A stretch of 27,629 bases of DNA. Source: CAZFAP01 sp964516325 (GTDB taxonomy: Bacteria > Auribacterota > JABMQX01). The position numbers were made by a program, and so were the translations under genes. Within the stretch, counting starts at the first letter, position 1, and each line of letters opens with the position of its first letter. Under the pieces are notes generated by a model. That model had not been told where the DNA came from, searched no databases, and saw only the letters and a list, made by a program, of their open reading frames with translations. Of the stretch, positions 15,365-24,306 are shown piece by piece. The stretch spans positions 1-27,629 of the forward strand of contig CAZFAP010000048.1 in the NCBI GenBank assembly GCA_964516325.1, written 5' to 3'.

Positions 15365-15406
15365 TCCGTCTCACCGGGGTTCCTTCGCACTGACAGGAAT
15401 GCCGAC

Positions 15407-15435
15407 TTCGCTTCGCGCTCGGGACATGGTAATAT
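15407..15435 (+). promoter_or_regulatory. Promoter candidate for the DUF1080 gene
   Basis: TAATAT at 15430-15435 is a good -10 box. TTCGCT at 15407-15412, with a 17-base spacer, is a poor -35 box. It lies about 60 bases before the start of the DUF1080 gene in the only gap after parA. Confidence 0.3.
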
Positions 15436-15495
15436 GTGGAGCGACAAAGACGTGCCAGAGTTGAATGCGCAAATCCGCCGGGAAAGGGATTCAAC

Positions 15496-16764
15496 ATGCG
15501 AACAATTGAGCGTTTTCTTTTCTTGTTGATCGTGCTGTTGGCCATCGGCGCCGGGACCCGATCCGCCGCCGAGGGCCAGCCGGAGGAAGGCTTCACGCGA
15601 ATTTTCAACGGCAAGGACCTCTCCGGCTGGGACGGAGACCCGAGGTTCTGGTCCGTCAAGGAGGGCGTCATCCGCGGCCAGACGACGCCGGAGACTCCCG
15701 CCCCGCATAACACCTTTCTGATCTGGCGCGCAGGAACCCTCACCGATTTCGAACTTCGCCTCTCGTTTCGTATCCCGAGCGGCAACTCGGGAGTCCAGGT
15801 CCGCAGCAAAGATAAGGGCGACTGGCGCGTCGCAGGCTACCAGGCCGAGGTTGTGCCCAGCAGGACCGAGATGGGGCTGTTCTACGACGAGGGCGGGCGC
15901 GGGCGTCTCGCCGAGGTAGGACAAAAGGTCGTCATTGATCCGAAGGGTGCCAGGCAGGTCGCGGGCTCCGTCGGCGACCTCGAAGACATCCGACGGGCGT
16001 ACAAGGAGAAGGACTGGAACGACCTTGTCGTTGTCGCCCGCGGAACCCATCTCATCCAGAAGATCAACGGAGTCGTTTTTTCTGAGCTCACCGACGACCA
16101 CGACCAGGGGCGCGCGCTGTCGGGCGTCCTTGCCGTTCAGATTCATACGGGACCCCCGATGCTCGTCGAGTTTAAGGACATTCGTCTCAAGACTCTCGAC
16201 GACGGCGCCATTCCCCTCTTCAACGGCAAGGACCTCACGGGCTGGAGAACGGCGGAAACCGGAGATTTCGCAGCCCACGGAAAGATTTACGTGGACGGCG
16301 GCAGGATTGTCCTCGAGCAGGGACAGCCCATGACTGGCATCGCCTGGGCGGGCGATTTCCCAAAGTCAAACTACGAGGTGGGCCTCGACGCCGTGCGCGT
16401 GGACGGCTACGACTTCTTCTGCGGGATGACGTTTCCGGCCGCGGAGTCCCACTGCACGCTCATCGTCGGCGGCTGGGGCGGGATGGTCGTCGGCCTGTCG
16501 AACGTTGACGACATGAATGCCTCCGAGAATCAAACGACCCTGGGCATGAATTTTGACAAAAATCGCTGGTACAAGATTCGGCTTCGAGTGTCCGACGAGA
16601 GGATCGAGGTCTGGATTGACGACAAAAGGGTGATTAGTCAGCCGAGAGAAGGCCATACATTCGGCGTTTGGGATGTCCAGAACCCCCTCAAGCCATTCGG
16701 GGTCGCGACCTGGAACACGAGCGGCGCCCTCCGCAACTTCACCCTGCGACGCCTCGGCAAATGA
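15496..16764 (+). CDS. Secreted protein with two DUF1080 (3-keto-disaccharide hydrolase-type) domains
   Basis: 422 residues with a signal peptide (about 1-26). Two concanavalin-like DUF1080 domains follow: one from GFTRIFNGKDLSGW (about 32-233), the second from AIPLFNGKDLTGW (about 238-420). The LFNGKDLxGW opening is the family signature and occurs twice. DUF1080 proteins are abundant in Planctomycetes and relatives, where members have been linked to 3-keto-glycoside hydrolysis. The exact substrate here is unknown. The ATG at 15496 has the ribosome site GGAAAGGGA six bases away; the frame is open further upstream, from 15436, but without a signal peptide at its start. It converges on ccsA 64 bases downstream. 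Confidence 0.92.
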   Translation: MRTIERFLFLLIVLLAIGAGTRSAAEGQPEEGFTRIFNGKDLSGWDGDPRFWSVKEGVIRGQTTPETPAPHNTFLIWRAGTLTDFELRLSFRIPSGNSGVQVRSKDKGDWRVAGYQAEVVPSRTEMGLFYDEGGRGRLAEVGQKVVIDPKGARQVAGSVGDLEDIRRAYKEKDWNDLVVVARGTHLIQKINGVVFSELTDDHDQGRALSGVLAVQIHTGPPMLVEFKDIRLKTLDDGAIPLFNGKDLTGWRTAETGDFAAHGKIYVDGGRIVLEQGQPMTGIAWAGDFPKSNYEVGLDAVRVDGYDFFCGMTFPAAESHCTLIVGGWGGMVVGLSNVDDMNASENQTTLGMNFDKNRWYKIRLRVSDERIEVWIDDKRVISQPREGHTFGVWDVQNPLKPFGVATWNTSGALRNFTLRRLGK

Positions 16765-16828
16765 GCCAGCACGTTGGAAGCGCGCGGCGGTAAGCCCGTC
16801 GGCCGCCCTCTGTCTTTCGCTGAGGAAC

Positions 16829-17845
16829 CTACGCGTACGTGTGGAGACCGCTCAGCAAGTAGTTCACCCCGAAATACGTGAATAGGACGAAAAGGAATCC
16901 GACCACCGACAGGATTGCCTGGAGCTGTGGAAGCGATTTTGCTTTCATCCCGAACAGCCCCCCGGAAAAGCGCACGTGCAGGAAAAGGGCATAAACCACC
17001 CAGGTGATGAGCGACCACGTCTCCTTCGGGTCCCAGCCCCAGTACCTTCCCCACGCGACGTTGGCCCACACGGCCCCGGTAATTATGCCAAGCGTGAGAA
17101 ATGGGAATCCAAACTCGATGGTCTTGGGCACGAGCCTCGAAAGCGGCGACCCTCTTTTCTCGCCGGAGATCCCCTTCGCGTTCAGAACGTGAACGAGCCA
17201 GACCGCGATAAGCCCCGCCGCGACCAAACCTCCGACGACTATCCCGGCAATGTTCCACCCCTTGATCGTCGAGAACGTGCCGCTCTTTCTCCCCACGCCA
17301 TAGACTAACCCGCCAATGAGCCCCACGCCGGACATCGCGGCAACAAAACCCGAAACGCTTCGCCACGCCCCGCCATGTCTCAGGAGAAACACGAGAGCGG
17401 CAACGTACGAGACCGCGAACGAAGCGTAACTCACGAAGCAGAAAATCACGTGCAGCGTCAGCCACCAGTTGTTTTGCAGCGCGGGCATCAGCGGCTCAAT
17501 CGCCCAGTCGAACAGGTTCGCGTAGCCCAGCGCCAGAAGAGCCAGCAGCGAAGCCCCCGCCCCGATTGCTTTCGGTGAATAGAGCAGCTCCAGAATGACG
17601 CACGTAACTGCGATGGCAAGGCTGAAAAACACCAGCGTTTCAAAACTGTTCGCGAGGGGCGGACGTGCCGCTGTAACCCACCGCCAGCCGATAAACAGCG
17701 ATTGAGACAGCGCACCTATCGCCAGAAGGCTGATCGCCCCTATCCGGAGCCGCCTTCGACCGCTCAGGTAATAGACCGTGAAAACCAGAGCGGCGGCGAG
17801 ATATCCCAGTTCAGCAACCGTGAAAAACAACCTTGTCGGGGACAC
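16829..17845 (-). CDS. ccsA: CcsA/CcsB-type cytochrome c synthase subunit
   Basis: 338 residues, a polytopic membrane protein with about eight helices. It carries the tryptophan-rich heme-binding WWD motif WGRYWGWDPKET (265-276) and conserved histidines in LTLHVIFCFVSYA (H132) and ALFLHVRF (H290), the probable heme ligands. Together with ResB (Ccs1) it forms the system II complex that moves heme across the membrane and attaches it to CXXCH apocytochromes. The start is GTG (MSPTRLFF) with GGAGAA six bases upstream. It follows resB by 25 bases on the same strand, so they form an operon. Confidence 0.95.
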   Translation of the reverse strand: MSPTRLFFTVAELGYLAAALVFTVYYLSGRRRLRIGAISLLAIGALSQSLFIGWRWVTAARPPLANSFETLVFFSLAIAVTCVILELLYSPKAIGAGASLLALLALGYANLFDWAIEPLMPALQNNWWLTLHVIFCFVSYASFAVSYVAALVFLLRHGGAWRSVSGFVAAMSGVGLIGGLVYGVGRKSGTFSTIKGWNIAGIVVGGLVAAGLIAVWLVHVLNAKGISGEKRGSPLSRLVPKTIEFGFPFLTLGIITGAVWANVAWGRYWGWDPKETWSLITWVVYALFLHVRFSGGLFGMKAKSLPQLQAILSVVGFLFVLFTYFGVNYLLSGLHTYA

Positions 17846-17870
17846 GAGAAATTCTCCGTTCTCTTTTGAT

Positions 17871-18944
17871 TCAACTTTGTTCCGGAGACTCGGCTTCTGG
17901 ACCGCTCCTCTTCTTCACGAGCGGACGCACGTAGAAGGTGAACAGGACTCCTGCCGAAATCAATCCGAACCCGAGATAAACCAGGCTGACGCCGGGGTCC
18001 CTCGCAACCTCCAATCCCGACCATGCCTCGTGCAGGGAATCGTACGACGATTGATAGACCGCGTAGCCCCCGTATTTGAGAGGCGTGTTCACCTCGATCG
18101 TCTTCGACGCGACAACCTCCCCATCGTCGAGAAGCCGCAGGGTTGACTTGAAATCCTTGATTCTCCCGGCCGACGAAAGTTCTCGGTAATCGAGCCGAAC
18201 GTTCGAGTTCTCCTCCCGGTGCATTCCCGGAAACCGGAGAAAAACCCACTGCGTGATTTCCTGCGAGCCGTTGACAACCCTCACCTGAACCGCTGGATTG
18301 TTCCGCGCCTGGGACCGGCTTCCATATTTGCCCTGGCCCAAAATCACAAAGTCCGGCTCGTACCGCAGAATCCGGACGCGATAAGGCGTGCTTTTGACCT
18401 GAGACTCTTTTCCGACCTCGATCGGAAAGGCTTGCGAGACGCGCTCCTTCAAAACATGGACCACAAGCGCTTCTCGAGCCGCAGAGTATCGCTCCACCTT
18501 GAAATCCTCGAGCCGAATCTCAAACGGAAGAGGAATGGCCCTCCTCTCGTCGTCGTAACACACGCTCGCTGCCTGCCCGACGGCAAGCTGCACGTATCCC
18601 CGCTCGCCCCAGATGGCGCCGATCACCACGCCAACCACCATCACGAGCACCCCCACATGCGTCGCCGTCGTGCCCAATTTCTTCAGCCGAAGAGACCATC
18701 GCCCCGCCGTGCACAGAAGAAGGTTCAGACAAAAGAGACTCAGAAGCGAGAGAAACCACCACGAATGGTAAATGTAGCGGCGGGCGTGGCTCTGATTCTT
18801 GAGGAGCGTTCCGAGAATCAATACGATGGCGATCGTAATCAGCAGGAACACCGCAAGCTTGACGGAGCTCAGTGCTTTCAGGAACTGTCGTCCTGGCGTC
18901 GTCCTCTTCCCATTGCGAATTTTCACTTCATACTTTTCGCCCAA
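17871..18944 (-). CDS. resB: ResB/Ccs1 cytochrome c biogenesis protein
   Basis: About 357 residues. Membrane helices at the front (LKALSSVKLAVFLLITIAIV, SWWFLSLLSLFCLNLLLC) and in THVGVLVMVVGVVIGAIWG are followed by a large periplasmic domain and a last helix near the C-terminus (VYLGFGLISAGVLFTFYV). This is the ResB layout with the typical LGTLLKNQ and HVGVLVMVVG segments. It works with CcsA. The start is uncertain. The frame is open up to an ATG at 19097, but those first 51 residues look non-coding. The TTG at 18944 (GGAG nine bases away) and the GTG at 18926 are likelier. The gene body is secure. Confidence 0.92.
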   Translation of the reverse strand: MGEKYEVKIRNGKRTTPGRQFLKALSSVKLAVFLLITIAIVLILGTLLKNQSHARRYIYHSWWFLSLLSLFCLNLLLCTAGRWSLRLKKLGTTATHVGVLVMVVGVVIGAIWGERGYVQLAVGQAASVCYDDERRAIPLPFEIRLEDFKVERYSAAREALVVHVLKERVSQAFPIEVGKESQVKSTPYRVRILRYEPDFVILGQGKYGSRSQARNNPAVQVRVVNGSQEITQWVFLRFPGMHREENSNVRLDYRELSSAGRIKDFKSTLRLLDDGEVVASKTIEVNTPLKYGGYAVYQSSYDSLHEAWSGLEVARDPGVSLVYLGFGLISAGVLFTFYVRPLVKKRSGPEAESPEQS

Positions 18945-19115
18945 CGCCTCATTCTCCGATCCTGAACTCGGGCCGTGCTGACTCCATCGTGGTCTGGGAT
19001 CGCCTTTACGGCGAACTCTTCTCGACCATGTCGATAACATTGCGACACTCGCAGCGGGTTCCCACTTATACTCAACTGTTCGGCCTTCGGCTGTCAACCG
19101 ACTTGTGCCCCGAGG

Positions 19116-19503
19116 TGTAACCCCTCAATCACGGGCGGGGGACTCACCGCAGTCGCTTATGAACTTCGTTCACCCGGAGACCATGACAATCCCGGCCACA
19201 TGGCGCCGATTTTCACGGCAGACAGAGCGGAGAAGATTTGGAGAAGCCCCATTCCATTGTCGAGCAGGGGAGCTCTGCTCCCCGCGATGAAAGCTGAAGC
19301 TCCGCTTCAGCACTCCAGAGGCACGCCGAAATATGGAGTGCGGGAGCGCATAGCTCCCGCTTTCCCACGCGGAAGCGCAGCTTCCGCAGTCCTGGGCGGG
19401 TATCATCTCTCCGGTCTGTGCGTGCTCTGCGGTTCCATCCCCATGCCAAAGACTCCAGCATTGCTGATGACCTTCGCCACCCATAAGTGAGGGACTACCA
19501 GAG
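19116..19503 (+). repeat. Dispersed hairpin-rich repeat element, copy 1
   Basis: About 388 bases, matched in the same orientation by copy 2 at 26804-27221. By hand I count about 39 mismatches in about 343 aligned positions of the core. It holds a row of near-contiguous inverted repeats: 19160-19172 (TGAAC/GTTCA), 19267-19283 (GGGGAGC/GCTCCCC), 19293-19311 (GCTGAAGC/GCTTCAGC), 19310-19341 (GCACTCCA/TGGAGTGC), 19340-19360 (GCGGGAGC/GCTCCCGC) and 19369-19387 (GCGGAAGC/GCTTCCGC). It encodes no protein I can support. Its right end abuts a HEAT-repeat gene remnant. It is probably a non-autonomous mobile or REP/BIME-like element. Confidence 0.88.
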
Positions 19504-20055
19504 GACGCCTCCGTCAGAAGCCGGGCGTTCAACGACATTCTCAAGGCGGGGCTGAAAGGTCTCGAGGAGTTGACCAAGATGCTCGTTGAGCCAGAGAAAG
19601 GGGATGACACGGGCGCTCAGTTTGCCCTGCACGGTCTTGCCGTCTATGTGAGTCGTGCCGGCGCGGAAGCAGAAAAAGCTGGCTTTGTCAGAATCCTCGC
19701 CCGTTAGCTTAACAGCGACCTCGTCGTCGAGGTCAATCGCTTTCTCATCCAGCAGCTTCAGATTGCTGGGCGAGAAGATGCCGCGCCCACGTTATCTGCT
19801 TTCCTCATGGATGAGCGTCTTGGCGAGACCGCAAGGCAGTCGCTCCTCGCAAATCCAACCCCTGCCGCCGTGGCAGCTTTGCGGGAAGCCATGCCGAGGA
19901 CCAAGGGACTCCCCAAGATTGGCGTTATTCAGGCTCTTGGTGTCCGTCGAGACGTGACGGCCGTGCGAGCCCGTTCCGCGGAAGCGAACAACCCCGATCC
20001 GGCTATCAGAAGAGCTGCCAGCGACGCTCTTTCGCGGATAGGCGCAGGACGCTGA
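19504..20055 (+). pseudogene. HEAT-repeat protein remnant, N-terminus missing and in-frame stop
   Basis: One frame reads through the whole stretch and gives HEAT-like helical repeats (FNDILKAGLKGLEELTKML, AAPTLSAFLMDERL, AVAALREAMP, KIGVIQALGVRRDV, DPAIRRAASDALSRIGAG), ending at the TGA at 20053. It is broken by a TAG at 19705-19707, with coding-like sequence on both sides in the same frame. It has no start codon and begins exactly at the right edge of repeat copy 1. The part after the stop has an ATG at 19807 and could give an 82-residue product. The pattern matches HEAT proteins common in Planctomycetes. Decay is the simplest reading; a sequencing error would remove the stop but not the missing front. 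Confidence 0.78.
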
Positions 20056-20080
20056 CGAATTCTGCGCGCCGCCGTTGCTC

Positions 20081-23000
20081 TTACTCCGCGGCCAGGCACA
20101 CAGCGTTCCCCTTCTCAAGCACCACAATGACTCGCCCCTTCGCGTCCACGCAAAGACCGCCCGGAAGCGGCGCCGACGGTAGTCTCTCCGCCCAGAGCAT
20201 TTTCCCGTCGGCGATGCCGAACGCTTGCACTGACCACGGCGCCCCCGAATCGGACGCGGCGCCCGATTCGCCCGCGGCAATAACGGCATTCCCGGCGACG
20301 ACAACCGAAACGCTATTCATAATCGAAGTTGCTCTCCAGCGCTCTTTCGCGCCGGTCCGGTCCTTCCTCAACCACCCCTCAATCTTATCCGCGTCGAGGC
20401 ACATGAGCGGTCCTCGGTCCGAGAACGCCACGACTCCGTTGCCGAAAGCGGGGGGAACTCTCCCGCGGAATTCGGAGCCAAGTTTCATCGCGATGTTCTC
20501 GCCGCTGAGGATGTCGAACGGCTGCCAGTTTGTGATGACATCGTCGTCCTGCGTGAACAGTCGCCTTCCCCCAAGCATCGCGTATTTTCCCAGAAAGCCA
20601 CAAACCTCCGACCCGCGATGCGCCGTCGGCCAGCCCGCGTCCGGCGGCGGATTGAGGCACCTGCCGTCGGCAACGTCGTACACGCCTGGGGAAGTTACGT
20701 TCCCGCCCGCCAGCAGGAGCTTGTTGCCGAGAAGTGCAAGATTTCCCTGACCGGACACTCCCTCAAGGAAATCTCTATTCAGGTGCCCGGAATTATTGTT
20801 CTGCCACTTCACCTTCCCCGTGAAGGCGTCGAGGGCATACACGTGCGTCCCATCGAAATTGATGATTCCCGCAGCCGCGTAGGCGACTCCGTCTTTCAGG
20901 ACGACTCCACTGTTTACCGGCCATGTCGAGCTGAGCGAGCCATACACCATGATCCGGCGCTCGGCGGGCGCAGCACGGAATCGCCAGAGAAACCGCCCGG
21001 TTGCTGCATCGAGCGCATAGACGTAACCGTCGGCGCTCCCAACGTATGCTCGACCGCTCCAGATGGTCGGCGGCATGCGAACGGGTCCGCCTGTGCAGAA
21101 CGTCCATCGCTCTTTGCCCATGTCCGCATCCACGGCTCGGACTTTGCAGTCATCGCCTCCGATGAACACGAGTCCGCCAGCAGCGGTTGGCGGACTCGGC
21201 GTGAAGGTGTTCTTCGACTGGGATTCCCATTTCTTGATTACTTTCTGCGGCACGGTTGCTCGCGTGGAGGAACTGCGGTTATTGTCGGCGCGGTACGTCG
21301 CCCAATCGTCCGGGGAGTAGGCGAATTCCGCAACGCGTGAGACGCCGCCCGGCGACGCCTCCAGCCGTTCGCTTCCATTCGCTTCGCGGTTGAACTCGAA
21401 ATCGCCAGCCGGACTGAGCGAGATCAGCCCGATCAATTGGAGGTTGCAGTCGCAATCCCACGGCGTTATGTACAACTGCCCCTGAGCCGGAATAATCCCG
21501 TCGTTGCACGGCGGGCGGAACGCGTGAATCACCGTGGCTTTGTTCGCGGCGAGTATGTATCGCGTCGTCCCCTCTCCGTTTCGGATGCTTCCCCGATGGA
21601 ACAGTGAATCCGGGCATCCGGTGAACCGCGCGCACGACCGCTTCGCAATCCCTAAGTCTCCGACAATTTGCCCGGTCAGCGACTCAATCATCTTGCACGC
21701 GGGAATGTGGGCGTACAGATGCCCGCCCCGGAACAGAAGATTCGTCGCATTGTAAGCCCCCGGAATGGACCACAGAAATTTCCCATCGTCGCCGGAGACC
21801 CCAACCACATTCTTTCTGCCGCGACCTCCAAAATACAATCCCTTCTCCGTGCAAATGGCATAGGGCGTCGTCTTGAAACCGAGACCCTGATCGTTCGGTT
21901 CCGCGATGGCAGATAGAAGCCTCGGCCCCTCATTCTTCCACAACGGCTTTCCGGATTTCGCGTCGAGACATCCTACGAAGGCGCCCTCACTATGGATGAA
22001 CAATCTCCCGTTGCTCATGCACAGCGCGCGGGAATCTATCGGTTTCTCGTCCCTGTGGGTCCAGAGGATTTGCTTCGTCTTCGGGTCTATTGCCACGATG
22101 ACGTTCCCGAAACCCCAGGGATATCTGCTTTCGTAATAGCCTTTGGAAAGTTCTTCCCATCCCCACGCCCCTGTCTGTCTGTGTCGCTTAATAATTTCCG
22201 CCTCATACTCCTTCCCGCCGAGGAGCGCGTAAAGAATTCCGTTATCCAGCGCGATCCACTTCCAATAGCCTTCCCCTGCGATTTCCGGCGCCACGAGGAT
22301 TGTATCTTGCTCCGCTCCGGTCTCCGGGTCAAGCAGAAGACACCGTTGATTGTCCATGAGGTAAAGCGTTTCCGGAGTCGCTACGAACATGGAGCGGTGA
22401 ACCTGAAAGCCCTCCGGTATCGGACGAGTCCAGAGCAGCGTTCCGTTGTACGCGTTCGAGGCGTAGAGCGTATTGAGGTAGCGCTCTTCCCGGTCGTGAA
22501 TCGCCATGTGCCCCGCCGCGCGGAATATCCTCCCGTCGGAGATCACCGAAATGGAAGGCATCGTCGAGAACCAGGGCAAACCCAGAAATTTCGTCAGATA
22601 CGGCGCCTTGATGACCTTGTCATTGGAGAACGGGTTGTTGTCCGGACCATGCTGCCAGTGCGACCATTCGTCCATTCCTTCCGGCGCAAGTTTGACCACC
22701 TCCGCCAACAACCCAAACTCGTCCTCGCTCACCGTCGCCTCAATGCCTTTCACGCCCGCAGCCCACTCCCGCAGTTTCGCCGGGCTAAGATTCACTTTTT
22801 CGTTAGCCGCGCCCCTGGCGCAGCCGAGGATCGCTTTTCCTTTTGGCCTCAGCGCCCGCACAATCTCCGGGAGCGAAACCATTTCGAGAAGTTGATCGGT
22901 CAGCGTCGTGCACACGACCGTGTCAATCAGATCATTCGCAAATGGCAACCGCTCGAACGACCCTTTCTCGACGACAATTCTTCTTCCGTAGAGCCCTTCT

Positions 23001-23293
23001 GCGTCGAGTGATTTGCGGGCAGCCTCCACGGCGGAGGCGTCCGGTTCCTGTACGTAAACGAGAAGCTCGCTTCCTCGCGCGACTTCCAGAGCGAGCCGCG
23101 GCTCACCGCCGCCCAGCATGGCGCACAATCCCTTCTGGCTATCTCCCCTCTCGACGAGACGCTTCGCCAGGGACGAATAGTCGGTCTTCGCGGGCGGTTC
23201 TTCTGCCGCGCGGCTTTCTGCGAAGGAAATGCTCAAAAGCGGAAGGCAAACCGAAAGGAAAACGAATGGAAGGACGATTCTTCTGCCAGCCAT
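20081..23293 (-). CDS. Secreted PQQ-type beta-propeller protein with methyltransferase-like N-terminal domain
   Basis: About 1070 residues. The ATG at 23293 has a near-perfect ribosome site (AAGGAGG) eight bases away and starts a signal peptide ending near SFAESRA. An in-frame ATG six codons earlier lacks this. Residues about 45-165 look like a class I methyltransferase fold: a motif I-like LALEVARGSELLVYVQ, then GSFERLPFANDLIDTVVCTTL and EIVRALRPKGKAILG. The rest is a long pyrrolo-quinoline-quinone-type propeller with repeated G-x-x-W blades (NGTLLWTRP, KQILWTHRD, GKPLWKNEG, GKFLWSIPG, GRFLWRFRA, GKVKWQNNN, GKMLWAERL). The link segment GMDEWSHWQHGPDNNP is typical of a Planctomycetes-type family. 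Its activity is unknown. A methyltransferase needs cytoplasmic SAM, so the domain is probably structural or repurposed. Confidence 0.9.
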   Translation of the reverse strand: MAGRRIVLPFVFLSVCLPLLSISFAESRAAEEPPAKTDYSSLAKRLVERGDSQKGLCAMLGGGEPRLALEVARGSELLVYVQEPDASAVEAARKSLDAEGLYGRRIVVEKGSFERLPFANDLIDTVVCTTLTDQLLEMVSLPEIVRALRPKGKAILGCARGAANEKVNLSPAKLREWAAGVKGIEATVSEDEFGLLAEVVKLAPEGMDEWSHWQHGPDNNPFSNDKVIKAPYLTKFLGLPWFSTMPSISVISDGRIFRAAGHMAIHDREERYLNTLYASNAYNGTLLWTRPIPEGFQVHRSMFVATPETLYLMDNQRCLLLDPETGAEQDTILVAPEIAGEGYWKWIALDNGILYALLGGKEYEAEIIKRHRQTGAWGWEELSKGYYESRYPWGFGNVIVAIDPKTKQILWTHRDEKPIDSRALCMSNGRLFIHSEGAFVGCLDAKSGKPLWKNEGPRLLSAIAEPNDQGLGFKTTPYAICTEKGLYFGGRGRKNVVGVSGDDGKFLWSIPGAYNATNLLFRGGHLYAHIPACKMIESLTGQIVGDLGIAKRSCARFTGCPDSLFHRGSIRNGEGTTRYILAANKATVIHAFRPPCNDGIIPAQGQLYITPWDCDCNLQLIGLISLSPAGDFEFNREANGSERLEASPGGVSRVAEFAYSPDDWATYRADNNRSSSTRATVPQKVIKKWESQSKNTFTPSPPTAAGGLVFIGGDDCKVRAVDADMGKERWTFCTGGPVRMPPTIWSGRAYVGSADGYVYALDAATGRFLWRFRAAPAERRIMVYGSLSSTWPVNSGVVLKDGVAYAAAGIINFDGTHVYALDAFTGKVKWQNNNSGHLNRDFLEGVSGQGNLALLGNKLLLAGGNVTSPGVYDVADGRCLNPPPDAGWPTAHRGSEVCGFLGKYAMLGGRRLFTQDDDVITNWQPFDILSGENIAMKLGSEFRGRVPPAFGNGVVAFSDRGPLMCLDADKIEGWLRKDRTGAKERWRATSIMNSVSVVVAGNAVIAAGESGAASDSGAPWSVQAFGIADGKMLWAERLPSAPLPGGLCVDAKGRVIVVLEKGNAVCLAAE

Positions 23294-23580
23294 GATTCGT
23301 GCCTCCTTCATCGCTGGTGGAGGTTTGATAGTTTTTCTGCGGCGTCAGGCTCGAAATCCGCAAGGTGCGCGCAATTCAGCAACTCCGCGACCTACGGCCA
23401 CAATATCACAAGCCCCAGACGTCAACAAGGCTTTTGCGGGGGGACAATGCATCGGTGAAGATGGTCATGACGGGGAGGACCTTTTCGAGAGAGTTGCCGC
23501 GATGAGACCCTCCCGCTTGGCACGCACAAACGCGCGCTCACGCCATGGGAAGGCGCAGCCGCAGTTGCTCGCGTCGCTGC
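23294..23580 (-). other. Intergenic region upstream of the propeller gene
   Basis: 287 bases with no gene. It carries the promoter candidate at 23400-23428 and otherwise nothing I can identify. Confidence 0.5.
23400..23428 (-). promoter_or_regulatory. Promoter candidate for the propeller gene
   Basis: On the minus strand TTGTTG (23428-23423) and TATTGT (23405-23400) are 17 bases apart. A better -35 box, TTGACG (23425-23420), overlaps it but leaves a spacer of only 14. The boxes lie about 105 bases before the start codon. Confidence 0.3.
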
Positions 23581-24288
23581 TCAGAACTCCGGGTGGCGGG
23601 TCATCTTTTCGCTGTCCCACGCCTCGAACCACTTCACGTGCCAGTCCGCGAAGAGGATGTCGTAGCCGCCGTCGTGGGGCCCCGAGAAGTCTGGACCTCC
23701 GTAAGGATAGTGCCACAGCCCTCCCGGACCATAGGCATCCGAAAACTCTCTTTTCGTGTTGCCCCATTCATCCGTCATGTCCGCGTCCGAAGGGTCCCGG
23801 GTCCACCTGTTGCGATCGTAGAGAATGGCGAGCTTGCCTCGGTTCGTGGCACCGGCGAGCGTTGCCCGGTAGCCCGTGCTGTCTATATAGAGTCTCGAGT
23901 TGAGAACGTAACCGCACAGGTACTTTCTACCGTCAGGGGCGTACACGATGCTTGGACACCGGAAGACTTCTGTGCTTTCGTGGTTGGCGCTAGCGGGATA
24001 CCTCGGTCCTTTCCCGACAGCCTCCGGGGAGACGTAAGGAAATATCCTATCCATCCAGCTTCGTCCCCTGCCCCATAGAAAGTCAATCACGCCGCCGAAG
24101 GGCGGAACGTACGCGTGGTACTCGTTGAGATACATCTCCCACGCCATTCCCAGTTGCTTGAGATTGCTCGCGCATTTCGCCCGCTGGATTTTCTCCCGAG
24201 ACAGCTCCAGCGTCGGCGAGATCATCGCCAGGCAAAACAACAGGCAACCCCCAGCCGTGATTAGTTGAAACGGTCGCTCTTTTGTCAT
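23581..24288 (-). CDS. Pseudopilin-like secreted protein with variant H-X9-DG motif
   Basis: 235 residues. A hydrophobic N-terminal helix (about 8-27) runs into a polar helix (SREKIQRAKCASNLKQLGMA), the usual layout of type II secretion-like pseudopilins of the DUF1559/H-X9-DG group. The N-terminus lacks a GFTLIE processing site. Near the C-terminus HDGGYDILFADWHVKWF has His-205, nine residues, then Asp-215, but Trp-216 replaces the usual Gly. These proteins are very common in Planctomycetes and Lentisphaerae; their role is unclear. The ribosome site GGGAGGG is about eight bases from the ATG. The gene starts 18 bases after the beta-helix gene and is probably co-transcribed with it. Confidence 0.87.
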   Translation of the reverse strand: MTKERPFQLITAGGCLLFCLAMISPTLELSREKIQRAKCASNLKQLGMAWEMYLNEYHAYVPPFGGVIDFLWGRGRSWMDRIFPYVSPEAVGKGPRYPASANHESTEVFRCPSIVYAPDGRKYLCGYVLNSRLYIDSTGYRATLAGATNRGKLAILYDRNRWTRDPSDADMTDEWGNTKREFSDAYGPGGLWHYPYGGPDFSGPHDGGYDILFADWHVKWFEAWDSEKMTRHPEF

Positions 24289-24306
24289 TGATTGGCCCTC
24301 CCGCCA

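Noticed and set aside
15365..15495. parS-like site after ParA
   Set aside because: No GTTTCACGTGAAAC-type palindrome or close variant could be found in the gap.
16765..16828. Possible terminator between the convergent DUF1080 and ccsA genes (GGCGG ... CCGCC)
   Set aside because: Short stem with a 12-base loop and no proper T-run on either side.
19116..19503. CRISPR-like array
   Set aside because: The palindromes differ from one another and the spacing is not regular; there are no cas genes. It is a hairpin cluster, not a repeat-spacer array.
21992..23011. 339-codon plus-strand frame opposite the propeller gene
   Set aside because: Arg- and Pro-rich antisense shadow; the minus strand carries clear propeller repeats through the same bases.
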